Shown: piece by piece, positions 51,070 to 59,051 of the stretch
How the letters are laid out: each line of letters starts with the position of its first letter
How positions within the stretch are numbered: position 1 is the first letter of the stretch
NCBI GenBank assembly: GCA_000153445.1
Contig: CH672398.1
Location: forward strand, 71,728-135,727
Direction: 5' to 3'
DNA length: 64,000 nt
Origin: a gamma proteobacterium HTCC2207
GTDB taxonomy: Bacteria > Pseudomonadota > Gammaproteobacteria > Pseudomonadales > Porticoccaceae
Notes under the pieces: model-generated
The model's database searches: none
Told to the model about the DNA's origin: nothing
The model's input: only the letters and a program-made list of their open reading frames with translations
Program-made: the position numbers and the translations under genes

Positions 51070-52302
51070 CTACTTATTAGAATAATGTTGTTTGATTTCT
51101 GACATACGTGCAGTACGGCGCAGATGTAATTGCCGACCAATTTCCGCGCCATCAATGCCGGCTTCCACCAGATCGGCAACGCTAATATCACTGATTCCGT
51201 CCAGAGCCGCACGGAGATAATCCGAAGAGGGGTATTCGCGGTCTTCAAAACCGGTTCTGCCGCGAGCATCGGCCTCACAACAGAGAATAAAGTCCTCCAG
51301 TCGCTCGCGGGATTTTAGCGCACCCACGCCTTTGAGTAGATTGACAATAGTCTCTGGTTTTAGCTCCTCGGCCTTGTGGCACATCAGGTGATACTCAGTG
51401 ACCACCAGAGCTAATTGGCGCACATCATTGGGTACTTTAAAGCGGTCGCAGACGTCATTGACCAATGGCACGCCGCGAGCTTCATGGCCGCGATGGCTTG
51501 GCAGAACATGGTCTGGCGTGATGCCCTTACCAAGGTCGTGGACCAACACGGAGAAACGAATTTTACTGCTATCTGAAAGCCGAACGGACTGCTGCAGAGC
51601 CATCAATGTGTGGATGCCAGTATCGATTTCTGGGTGATAGTCTGCGCGCTGGGGTACGCCGAAAAGTCGCGAGACTTCAGGAAACAGCACATCCAAGGCG
51701 CCGCACTGACGCAGAACGTCGATAAAGATATCCGGTGAGCGCTCGCCCAGGGCGCGATCGGTTTCTTTCCAGACACGCTCAGCAACTAGATAATCCAGTT
51801 CACCACTGCTGGCGATTGCTGTCATCAGTTCCATGGTTTCAGGGGCAATAGTGAAACCCAAATGATGGTAGCGGGCAGCAAAGCGGGCGACTCTTAAGAC
51901 TCTTAATGGATCTTCAGTAAAGGCCTCAGAGACATGACGGAGAATCTTTTTATCCAGATCCGCCTGTCCGTTGTAGGGATCGTAAAGCTGGCCCTCATCA
52001 TCTTCAGCCATGGCATTAATGGTTAGATCTCGACGCACCAGATCTTCTTCAAGGCTAACATCCGCTGCCGCGTGAAAGGTAAAGCCGCCATAGCCATGAC
52101 CTGATTTGCGCTCGGTGCGCGCCAGCGCATATTCCTCACCTGTGTTAGGTTTGATAAATACTGGGAAGTCATTGCCGACAGGAAGATAACCGAGTTCAAC
52201 CATTTTTTCTGGAGTCGCGCCGACCACCAGCCAATCATTTTCATCGCTGAAATAATTGAGAAGTTTGTCGCGCACAGCGCCGCCAACTCGATAAATTTTC
52301 AT
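51070..52302 (-). CDS. cca: CCA tRNA nucleotidyltransferase
   Basis: Adds or repairs the CCA end of tRNAs. The 410-residue bacterial class II enzyme has MKIYRVGGAVRDKLL, the catalytic DENDWLVVG and RRDLTINAMAED, and a C-terminal HD domain with LVHDLGKG, as in E. coli-type multifunctional enzymes. The only tRNA in this window already encodes CCA, so repair may be its main job. The SDR gene follows closely. Confidence 0.96.
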   Translation of the reverse strand: MKIYRVGGAVRDKLLNYFSDENDWLVVGATPEKMVELGYLPVGNDFPVFIKPNTGEEYALARTERKSGHGYGGFTFHAAADVSLEEDLVRRDLTINAMAEDDEGQLYDPYNGQADLDKKILRHVSEAFTEDPLRVLRVARFAARYHHLGFTIAPETMELMTAIASSGELDYLVAERVWKETDRALGERSPDIFIDVLRQCGALDVLFPEVSRLFGVPQRADYHPEIDTGIHTLMALQQSVRLSDSSKIRFSVLVHDLGKGITPDHVLPSHRGHEARGVPLVNDVCDRFKVPNDVRQLALVVTEYHLMCHKAEELKPETIVNLLKGVGALKSRERLEDFILCCEADARGRTGFEDREYPSSDYLRAALDGISDISVADLVEAGIDGAEIGRQLHLRRTARMSEIKQHYSNK

Positions 52303-52477
52303 CTAGGTTTCCAATATCTGAACTAGTATCTAAATTTAATAGCCGCAGCTTGCGGATTGTCTGCGCTTGAACGGTTTAATTAGCAGCGCAGTGTATGAAT
52401 GCTATTGTAAGGCTCGCTGAGTTTGAGCTCAATCAATAACCGATTCGGTGGTAGGGTTTCCAGTAACGGGATAAAGA

Positions 52478-52524
52478 CCCATCAATGCCAGAAGCAGGCA
52501 GCTTCTTTTGACGACATTGATGGG
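52478..52524 (-). terminator. Nested hairpin downstream of the parvulin gene
   Basis: CCCATCAATG pairs perfectly with CATTGATGGG ten bases each, enclosing a second hairpin AGAAGC/GCTTCT with a five-base loop. It starts 14 bases past the parvulin stop. The following sequence (TCTTTATCCC) is only moderately U-rich. The remainder of the 235-base gap to cca shows nothing clear. Confidence 0.5.
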
Positions 52525-52537
52525 GCAGAGGGATGAA

Positions 52538-52819
52538 CTAGCCTTCGCGGCTGGTGATCTCTAGCAAATGGTAGCCAAATTGGGTCTGAACTGGGCCGTG
52601 AACCATACCCAGCTCACCGCTGAATACAACTTCATCAAATTCTCTGACCATTTGACCTGGGCCGAACTGACCTAGGTCACCACCGCGGCTCCCTGAAGGG
52701 CAGCTTGAATGTTCACTTGCTACATTAGCAAAGTCTGCACCGGCTTCAATCTGTTGCTTTAGATCTGCACATTTCTCTTCGCTATCAACCAATATGTGTC
52801 GCGCACTTGCTGTGGCCAT
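52538..52819 (-). CDS. ppiC: Small parvulin-type peptidyl-prolyl isomerase (PpiC)
   Basis: A stand-alone 93-residue parvulin domain without signal peptide, hence probably cytosolic. It shows ARHILVDSEEKCADLKQQI, SSCPSGSRGGDLGQFGPGQMVREFDEVVF and VQTQFGYHLLEI. CGGAGAAA lies before the ATG. E. coli PpiC has the same size. It is followed by a nested hairpin and preceded by the Fnr-type regulator gene on the same strand. Confidence 0.94.
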   Translation of the reverse strand: MATASARHILVDSEEKCADLKQQIEAGADFANVASEHSSCPSGSRGGDLGQFGPGQMVREFDEVVFSGELGMVHGPVQTQFGYHLLEITSREG

Positions 52820-52892
52820 TGTATTTCTCCGTGTGGAATTAGATTAAGGACTTGCTGGACGTGATTATCGTGCCAAATAAGGCCGTTGTAAA

Positions 52893-53627
52893 TTACTCCA
52901 CTTCCTCTGTGCTGTGCATTACGTCGCGAAGAGCCCGCATATCGAGAATGTCGATATCTTTTTTATTTACGGCGAGGATCTTGTTTCTCTGAAAATGCCC
53001 CAATACGCGGCTGACGGTTTCAACTGTAAGGCCGAGATAATTGCTGATTTCGCCTCGCGACATAGGCAGCCACAGGCGCGTCGAGGAGAGCCCTTGCTGG
53101 GCTAGGCGATCAGAAATACTGAGCAGCAGGCTGGCGAGCTTCTGTTGTGCTGAGTTGCCTGCCAGAAGGGCAATCAAGCGTTGATCGGCATTGATCTCGC
53201 GGCTGATTAACTTCATGACATATTTTTTTATAGAGGGTATAGAAGTGCCCAGATCGTCAAGCTGTTGATAAGGTATTTCACACAGGGATGTGGTTTCAAG
53301 GACAACTGCAGTATTTTGATACTGTTCGTCAGCAAGTCCATCCCAACCAAATACTTCCCCGGGGAAATAAAACCCAGTGACCTGTTCACGACCGTCGGAA
53401 TCTATACAGAATGATTTAATTGAACCGCTGCGAACAGCGTAGATAGATGTGAAGGGGTCACCACTAAAAAATACCCCCTCCCGCGGTTGTAGCGGTTTTT
53501 TCCGATCTATAAGTTCGTCGAGCTTATACAGATTATCGGCGTCCAGCCCCAAGGGTAAACAGAGGCTGTTCATACGGCAGGTGTGGCAGCTAAATGGTTT
53601 TGCAAAGCCGACGAATATTTTTTTCAC
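52893..53627 (-). CDS. Fnr/Anr-type oxygen-sensing transcription regulator
   Basis: A 244-residue Crp-family regulator. Cys14, Cys17, Cys23 and Cys116 fit the four ligands of the oxygen-labile 4Fe-4S cluster in Fnr (C-x2-C-x5-C plus an inner Cys). The helix-turn-helix SRGEISNYLGLTVETVSR keeps the Glu, Ser and Arg that read TTGAT half-sites. The start is GTG at 53627, with no good ribosome-binding site at normal distance; GAGAGGGA lies about 25 bases upstream. It is divergent from the tandem Usp gene. Confidence 0.93.
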   Translation of the reverse strand: MKKIFVGFAKPFSCHTCRMNSLCLPLGLDADNLYKLDELIDRKKPLQPREGVFFSGDPFTSIYAVRSGSIKSFCIDSDGREQVTGFYFPGEVFGWDGLADEQYQNTAVVLETTSLCEIPYQQLDDLGTSIPSIKKYVMKLISREINADQRLIALLAGNSAQQKLASLLLSISDRLAQQGLSSTRLWLPMSRGEISNYLGLTVETVSRVLGHFQRNKILAVNKKDIDILDMRALRDVMHSTEEVE

Positions 53628-53802
53628 TGAAGTGTCGATGATTAGAAATCCCTCTCAATAATGAGTCTGTCAGCGGCCAGATTGTCAGCGATATCTGGGG
53701 ACAGTAATTTAAACCGCTAGTCACAATATCTTTTACGCGGGTCAGGTCGCATCCAGCAATCTTTAATCCGAGTCGTCTAGCTACATGAGTATAGACCTTG
53801 AG

Positions 53803-53816
53803 TTGATTTACATCAG
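53803..53816 (+). promoter_or_regulatory. Fnr/Anr box with matching -10 upstream of the Usp gene
   Basis: TTGATTTACATCAG matches TTGAT-N4-ATCAA at nine of ten positions. GATAAT at 53837-53842 could be the -10. A start near 53851 would place the box centre at about -41.5, the class II activation distance. The divergent 282-base spacer shows no other clear site. Confidence 0.7.
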
Positions 53817-53909
53817 TTCGATTTTCTCTGTGCACAGATAATTTGTGCCGCTAGAAGATTTGCCTACTACACTGAAACTACAGTAAATAAGCAGATTGCG
53901 AGGGATGTA

Positions 53910-54818
53910 ATGAAAAATATGCTGGTTGTATTAGATGGCTCCAGTAGTGACGAGCATGTGCTCAGACAGGCTATTCAATTGGCCGCTAGCAGTGGTGGTG
54001 ACATACATCTGTTTATGACTGTCTACGATTCCATTGAAGAGCTTAATCGCTATATTGGGTTCGACAACTATCAAGAGGTAAAACAGTCGATACTCGATGA
54101 GGCTGAGGTAAAGCTGCGCCGGCTCACTGACAAGTTTGACGATCACTTCTCATCGACCATGCACTGGGGGCACCGCTGGCACTTCCATGTCATCTCCGAG
54201 GCGAAAAAGATTTCCGCAGATTTGGTGATCAAGGCAGTGCGCCGACATTCTCGTATCGCCGAATTTTTACATACCCCGGAGGACTGGCATCTTCTTCGCG
54301 GCGCCAGCTGTCCAGTTTGGTTGGTCAATGACACCACCGCACAAATAGATCGAGTGGTGGCGGCTTTTAGCACTTTAGAAGAGACTGAAGATCACCGTCA
54401 TCTGGGAGAGCGGGTCTTACAGAAATCCCGTGATTTGGCCACCGCTCTGGGTGCAGAGCTGCATGTAGTGGCGGTAGTTCCCGACTGGCTCCAGTCTCAG
54501 GCCATTGTCGGTCCCATGCCCGGCATGCCCGGCCAGTTCCCAGCAGTGATGGCTGATATAGGGGAGCAGGCCCTAGATCGTGCCGAAGAAATTATTCAGG
54601 AGACTCTTGAAAAGCTGGCGATAGATGCAGATGTTATCGAGGTTAGAAGCGGTTTTGTCGATATTGAACTCGGCGATGCAGTAGGCGAGACCGGCGCTCT
54701 GGTGATTGGCAGCGCCGCCGCGAGAAATCTACCGGCCAAAGTGTCGGACAAACTATTTGGCAATACGTCAGAAAAGGCTATCCACCATGCCCGTGGCGAT
54801 GTTTTAGAAGTCCATTAA
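53910..54818 (+). CDS. Tandem-domain universal stress protein (UspE like)
   Basis: A 302-residue protein with two Usp folds (about 1-140 and 150-302). The first opens MKNMLVVLDGSSSDEHVLRQAI. The second ends with the nucleotide-loop pattern GALVIGSAAARNLPAKVSDKLFGNTSEKAI (G-x2-G-x9-G-S/T like). The form matches UspE and the anaerobic-survival Usps of pseudomonads. Regulation by the adjacent Fnr-type protein is supported by the box at 53803. GAGGGATGT precedes the ATG. Confidence 0.9.
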   Translation: MKNMLVVLDGSSSDEHVLRQAIQLAASSGGDIHLFMTVYDSIEELNRYIGFDNYQEVKQSILDEAEVKLRRLTDKFDDHFSSTMHWGHRWHFHVISEAKKISADLVIKAVRRHSRIAEFLHTPEDWHLLRGASCPVWLVNDTTAQIDRVVAAFSTLEETEDHRHLGERVLQKSRDLATALGAELHVVAVVPDWLQSQAIVGPMPGMPGQFPAVMADIGEQALDRAEEIIQETLEKLAIDADVIEVRSGFVDIELGDAVGETGALVIGSAAARNLPAKVSDKLFGNTSEKAIHHARGDVLEVH

Positions 54819-54837
54819 AAAGAGCATTAGACAGGTT

Positions 54838-54868
54838 TTAAGAGTGGGTTGAGAGTGATTTAAGAGTG
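54838..54868. repeat. Three 11-bp repeats after the Usp gene
   Basis: TTAAGAGTG, TTGAGAGTG and TTAAGAGTG recur with an 11-base period in the 84-base gap between the Usp gene and convergent msrA. The complementary strand reads CACTCTTAA. Confidence 0.65.
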
Positions 54869-54902
54869 CACCAGTAGCCGATCTCGGCGCCGCACTTAAA
54901 AT

Positions 54903-55511
54903 TCACTTCGTTACTGCTCCCCATAGCGCCTCAAGACGCTTCTCGCGACCACAGCCCCAGCGGTAATAGTTATAGCGAACCGGATTCTTTAGGTAATAAT
55001 CCTGATGGTAATCTTCGGCAAGATAAAAGCGGCTCGAGGGGGTGAGTTGGGTGGCGATCTCCGACTTGAGCAGACCGCTATTGGCAAGGGCCTTTTTTGA
55101 TGCCTTGGCAATGCTGTGCTGTTCCTCAGATAGATAAAAAATCTCGCTGCGGTACTGCTGGCCTCTATCACAAAACTGACCACCGCCATCTGTCGGGTCA
55201 ATGGTCTTCCAGAAGTACTCCACTAGGTCACTGTAGCTGACTTTTTGATCATCAAAGATTACCTGCACCGCCTCCGTATGACCGCTGCCACCGGCTGAAA
55301 CCTGTTTGTAGCTCGGGTTTTTTATATGACCCCCAATATAGCCGGACTCAGCAGAGACAACGCCATCAAGTTTTTCGAAATCACTCTCGGTGCACCAAAA
55401 ACAGCCTCCGGCAAATACCGCGACCTGCTCTTCGGCAATGGATTTCAGTGTCACAAAGCTGCAGAGGCTGAGGGTCATAAATATACCGACAAGGGATAAT
55501 GTAGGTTTCAT
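54903..55511 (-). CDS. msrA: Peptide methionine sulfoxide reductase MsrA, exported form
   Basis: Reduces methionine-S-sulfoxide in proteins. The 202-residue protein has the catalytic GGCFWCTE at about residue 36-42, GYIGGHIKNPSY, SGHTEAVQV, and a C-terminal WGCGR resolving cysteine. Residues 1-27 form a hydrophobic signal peptide (SLVGIFMTLSLCSFV core), which the cytosolic E. coli enzyme lacks, so a periplasmic location is inferred. No msrB is adjacent. Confidence 0.93.
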   Translation of the reverse strand: MKPTLSLVGIFMTLSLCSFVTLKSIAEEQVAVFAGGCFWCTESDFEKLDGVVSAESGYIGGHIKNPSYKQVSAGGSGHTEAVQVIFDDQKVSYSDLVEYFWKTIDPTDGGGQFCDRGQQYRSEIFYLSEEQHSIAKASKKALANSGLLKSEIATQLTPSSRFYLAEDYHQDYYLKNPVRYNYYRWGCGREKRLEALWGAVTK

Positions 55512-55875
55512 TTTGGAAATGCTCCGTGCTGGTGATGTAAGTGGATGGTTTGCACCTAAATTGTTGCGATTAAAACTATTACGCGTTGGGCGCAGTTAGG
55601 GATTGGAGTACAAAGTCGGGCCACAGTTTCATTAAAGGTGGAGTAATATTTTAGCAGCTGTTTAGACGCGGGATGATGCTCTGCACATGCTGTTGCGGGC
55701 AATTTGATCTATTCATTGGGAGTCTGGCGTAATTAATCAGGATTCACTGAGAATGGGTGCACTTTAAGTGCTTGACGAAAACCCATTTTAGAATTATTTT
55801 TCGCATATTGATTGTGTGTTGCCATGGTTGATTGAGATAAAACCTTGGCTCTATTTAACATGTGAGTTATGACTG
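55512..55875. other. Gene-free 364-base gap, one hairpin
   Basis: Between msrA and the small acidic-protein gene I find no credible coding region. At 55752-55787 AATGGGT pairs with ACCCATT and encloses GCAC/GTGC. TTTTAG and a T-rich tract follow. This could be a terminator or part of a small RNA. Promoters for both divergent genes must lie here but are not distinct by eye. Confidence 0.4.
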
Positions 55876-56052
55876 ATGAGTGACGATGTAGACTTGGATT
55901 TGGACGACGATTTTGTCGAAGAGCCGCCACCAGAGCTCTCTGAAAAACGTCAGGCGGAGGTTAACCGCGAATCGCGCCGACGCCTAGAGCAAAAGCTCGA
56001 GGAAACGCGGCTTAAAAAACAGTCTCAAGATTACGATTTTGACCTGGATTGA
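55876..56052 (+). CDS. Small charged protein, PA3496-family like
   Basis: A 58-residue protein too short for many gene finders. It opens MSDDVDLDLDDDFVEEPPPE, very acidic. A basic helix follows (RESRRRLEQKLEETRLKKQ), and it ends DYDFDLD. The acidic start, Arg/Leu helix and DFD end recall the small PA3496-type proteins of pseudomonads, whose function is not known. It lies 173 bases upstream of ccmA in the same direction. A GC-rich hairpin 35 bases after its stop may separate the transcripts. Confidence 0.6.
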   Translation: MSDDVDLDLDDDFVEEPPPELSEKRQAEVNRESRRRLEQKLEETRLKKQSQDYDFDLD

Positions 56053-56086
56053 GCCCGAATATTCGGCCCTGAGGTAAAAATCTAGA

Positions 56087-56108
56087 CTCGGCAGTTCCGC
56101 CGAGCTTT
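56087..56108 (+). terminator. Possible terminator between the small protein gene and ccmA
   Basis: CTCGGC and GCCGAG pair over AGTTCC and are followed by CTTTC. The stem is strong but the T-tract is weak. Confidence 0.4.
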
Positions 56109-56225
56109 CACAATAGCGTAAACCCTCATCTCGTGGCCGCGCGAGCAGACAGATTTTGCAACATTCCATATCGACTTTTGGCATAATGCCCAAGGTAAAA
56201 AGTCCACTCCACCTGGGAACCGTCT

Positions 56226-56867
56226 GTGTCGCAAGCGCCACTTTTGAGTGTTGAAAATCTCGCCTTCGAACGTGATGACAGCTGTCTGTTCTCGGCGGTC
56301 AGCTTTGCTGTGGACAGTGGTGAGATTTTACAGATAGAAGGCGCCAACGGCAGCGGCAAAACCACGCTGCTGCGTTTGCTGACAGGCTCTCTGCAGCCCA
56401 GTACAGGCACAATTGCCTATTTAGGTCGAGCCATATCCAAATGCCGCTACGATTATCTGTCAGATATGCTCTATATAGGTCACCAGCCTGCGGTTAAATT
56501 AAATCTTAGCGCCGAGGAAAATCTGCGCTGGATGATTGCCACTGCAGCTCAGTCAAATGATATTTCGATTGTCGATGCACTAACTCAAGTCGGTTTAGCT
56601 GGTTACTCTGATATCCCTTGCTATGCCCTGTCTGCTGGACAGCATCGCCGGGTGGCACTGGCCCGTCTGCTAATTAGCAAGGCCAGGCTTTGGTATCTAG
56701 ATGAACCCTTCACCTCAATCGATAAACAGGGTGTCGAATTTCTGCAATCTTGCTTGCAGCAGCATGTGGCGCGCGGTGGTGCTGTGGTTCTCTCGACTCA
56801 CCAAGATCTGGAGCTGACTAATCTACGTAAGTACAGGCTATTGCCTGCGACTGAGCGGGTCGTTTGA
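56226..56867 (+). CDS. ccmA: Cytochrome c maturation ABC transporter ATPase CcmA
   Basis: ATP-hydrolysing subunit of CcmABCD, which releases haem-loaded CcmE from CcmC. The 213-residue protein has Walker A GANGSGKTT near residue 39, the ABC signature LSAGQHRRVALARL, Walker B LWYLDEP and the H-loop STHQD. The GTG start opens the operon. ccmB begins inside its stop codon (TGATG). Confidence 0.96.
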   Translation: MSQAPLLSVENLAFERDDSCLFSAVSFAVDSGEILQIEGANGSGKTTLLRLLTGSLQPSTGTIAYLGRAISKCRYDYLSDMLYIGHQPAVKLNLSAEENLRWMIATAAQSNDISIVDALTQVGLAGYSDIPCYALSAGQHRRVALARLLISKARLWYLDEPFTSIDKQGVEFLQSCLQQHVARGGAVVLSTHQDLELTNLRKYRLLPATERVV

Positions 56868-57562
56868 TGGCTATTCAAGGCACCAGAAAAATGGACAGTG
56901 GTTTTGCCGCCTGGCTGCGCCGCGATCTGCTGCTGGCTTATCGTCGCCGCGGTGAAGTAGCCAGCCCTATAGTGTTTTTTATTATGGTTTCGACACTTAT
57001 TCCCCTGGGCTTAACGCCCGAAGCTGCGCAACTTGCCAAGGTCGCGGCGGGAATGATCTGGATAATGGCGTTATTGGCAACTTTACTCTCGGTAGATGGC
57101 CTGTTTGCCAGTGATTACCAAGATGGGAGTCTCGAACAGATGTTGATTACGCCGCAGCTGTTGCCGCTGCCGATACTGGGCAAAGTCACTGCGCACTGGC
57201 TGACAACTGGGCTTCCTTTGACCTTGGTGTCACCGCTGTTGGGGTTGATGATGTCGTTGCCCAGTGCTGGTTATCTGCCACTGCTCTGCAGTTTGGCTCT
57301 GGGTACCGCTTGTTTAAGTTTGGTGGGTGCAGTGGGTGCTGCGCTAACCGTCTCGCTGCGCAAAGGGGGGCTGTTGCTGTCACTTCTAGTCATGCCACTC
57401 TATATGCCGGTAATTATTTTTGGCACCGCGACGGTAAGCTATGCCGTCGACGGAGTAAATTGGCTGCCGCCGCTGGCGATACTGGGTGCCATGTTTGCCG
57501 CATCAGTTGCGCTCTGCCCAATGGCAGCAGCTGGCGCATTGCGTGTTACCGCCAGCAATTAA
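56867..57562 (+). CDS. ccmB: Cytochrome c maturation membrane protein CcmB
   Basis: Membrane partner of CcmA. The 231-residue protein has about six transmembrane helices and the family segment VFFIMVSTLIPLGLTPE, then WIMALLATLLSVDGLFASDYQDGSLEQML, which is highly characteristic. The ATG overlaps the ccmA stop. Confidence 0.95.
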   Translation: MAIQGTRKMDSGFAAWLRRDLLLAYRRRGEVASPIVFFIMVSTLIPLGLTPEAAQLAKVAAGMIWIMALLATLLSVDGLFASDYQDGSLEQMLITPQLLPLPILGKVTAHWLTTGLPLTLVSPLLGLMMSLPSAGYLPLLCSLALGTACLSLVGAVGAALTVSLRKGGLLLSLLVMPLYMPVIIFGTATVSYAVDGVNWLPPLAILGAMFAASVALCPMAAAGALRVTASN

Positions 57563-57584
57563 TAAATGGAATAAGGTTGCAAAT

Positions 57585-58361
57585 ATGAGTCGGCTTTCAA
57601 ATTGGCTGCCAACTAATTGGCAGTGGTTTAACCGCCTTGGTTCGCCACGCTGGTTTTACCATCGCAGCGAGCGTTGGTTGCCATGGTTGTCTTTGGCGGC
57701 ATTGCTAGTATTGGCCACCGGTTTAGTCTGGGGGCTGGCCTTTGCCCCAGAAGATGCCAAGCAGGGCAATAGTTTTAGAATTATTTATATCCATGTGCCG
57801 GCGGCATTTCTGGCCCAGTCAGGCTACTTTATTATGGCTATAGCGGGTGCTATCGGCCTGATATGGAAGATGAAAATTTCCTATATGGTAATGAAAGCGG
57901 CAGCACCCATAGGCGCTGCCTTAACGTTTATTGCGCTGTTTACCGGCGCAGTATGGGGTAAGCCCACCTGGGGTGCCTATTGGGTCTGGGATGCACGGAT
58001 TACCTCAATGCTGATTCTGCTGTTTCTCTACGCTGGTGTAATGGCGCTGCAGTACGCCTATCACAGTGTCGATGCAGCGAGTAAAGCCAGTGCCATTTTG
58101 GCCCTGGTGGGCACGGTTAACATTCCGATTATCAATAAGTCTGTGGACTGGTGGTATACATTGCACCAGCCGGCGACGATTAAATTGACCTCGGCACCCA
58201 GTATGCATATGGATATGTTTATGCCTTTGCTGGTTATGATTGTCGGTTTTTATCTGTTTTACGCGGTGGCGCTTATTTTGCACACGCGCAATGAAATTCT
58301 CCGTCGTGAGCGCAAGACCAGTTGGGTCCGCGAGCTAGCGACTGCCAAGGCGGGAGGCTGA
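57585..58361 (+). CDS. ccmC: Haem handling protein CcmC
   Basis: Loads haem onto CcmE at the outer face of the inner membrane. I chose the ATG at 57585 (258 residues); a frame opening further upstream would overlap ccmB and add no conserved sequence. The tryptophan-rich haem-binding signature is WGKPTWGAYWVWDARIT, and six transmembrane helices with flanking His residues are visible. Confidence 0.95.
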   Translation: MSRLSNWLPTNWQWFNRLGSPRWFYHRSERWLPWLSLAALLVLATGLVWGLAFAPEDAKQGNSFRIIYIHVPAAFLAQSGYFIMAIAGAIGLIWKMKISYMVMKAAAPIGAALTFIALFTGAVWGKPTWGAYWVWDARITSMLILLFLYAGVMALQYAYHSVDAASKASAILALVGTVNIPIINKSVDWWYTLHQPATIKLTSAPSMHMDMFMPLLVMIVGFYLFYAVALILHTRNEILRRERKTSWVRELATAKAGG

Positions 58362-58362
58362 T

Positions 58363-58590
58363 ATGTACTTTGAAAGTATTGAAGCTTTATTAAATATGAG
58401 CGGTCATGGCGTCTATGTGTGGTCCTCGGTTGCAGTGACTTTGGCAGCCATGCTGTGGTTGGTGAGTGCGCCATTGTTAAACCATCGCGCTCTGCTAAAA
58501 GAAGTCAATCGAGATATCCAGCGTCAACAGGATCGCGAGCTTGCTTTAAAAGCAACGGTTCCGACAGACAATCATAAGGAAAGTCATTAA
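58363..58590 (+). CDS. ccmD: Haem exporter accessory protein CcmD
   Basis: A 75-residue one-helix membrane protein that holds CcmE on CcmABC. HGVYVWSSVAVTLAAMLWL begins the transmembrane helix, followed by a charged cytosolic tail (NRDIQRQQDRELALK). It lies one base after ccmC, and its last base is the first of the ccmE ATG. Confidence 0.9.
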   Translation: MYFESIEALLNMSGHGVYVWSSVAVTLAAMLWLVSAPLLNHRALLKEVNRDIQRQQDRELALKATVPTDNHKESH

Positions 58591-59051
58591 TGCATCCATT
58601 GCGTAAACAACGTTTACAGCTCGTTATACTGCTTGTGGCTGCCGCCGCGTTGGTTGTTGGTCTGGTGGTCTACATGCTCCGGGAGAATGGTAATTTCTTT
58701 TACACCCCAGCACAGATTGTTTCAGGTGAAGCGCCCAAGAGCACGTTTTTGCGCGCTGGTGGCATGGTGGTTGATGGTTCGGTAGTGCGGTCAGATGATT
58801 CCCTCTGGGTACAGTTTAAAATCACTGATGGGGTTGAGATGCTGACTATTGAGCACACCGGTATTCTCCCAGATCTATTTGCTGAGGGGGAGGCCGCAAT
58901 TGCCTCCGGTAAGGTAGATGAAAACGTGGTGCTTCAGGCAACTCAAATTTTGGCTAAACACGATGAAAAATATACCCCTCCCGAAGTCGCGGATGCCATG
59001 AACGAAGCGTATAAGCAGAAGGAAGCGGCGAAGAGTGGGAGCTATAAATGA
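58590..59051 (+). CDS. ccmE: Haem chaperone CcmE
   Basis: A membrane-anchored periplasmic OB-fold protein that binds haem covalently through a histidine. The 153-residue protein has an N-terminal membrane helix (about 8-28) and the haem site LAKHDEKYTPPE, with His124 as attachment residue. It overlaps ccmF by four bases. Confidence 0.96.
   Translation: MHPLRKQRLQLVILLVAAAALVVGLVVYMLRENGNFFYTPAQIVSGEAPKSTFLRAGGMVVDGSVVRSDDSLWVQFKITDGVEMLTIEHTGILPDLFAEGEAAIASGKVDENVVLQATQILAKHDEKYTPPEVADAMNEAYKQKEAAKSGSYK

Noticed and set aside
55733-55930. A 65-codon minus-strand frame between msrA and ccmA
   Set aside because: It overlaps the small acidic-protein gene, has no ribosome-binding site, and covers a hairpin.
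57486-57584. Upstream extension of ccmC overlapping ccmB by 77 bases
   Set aside because: The added residues are not conserved, and the ATG at 57585 starts a normal-length CcmC.
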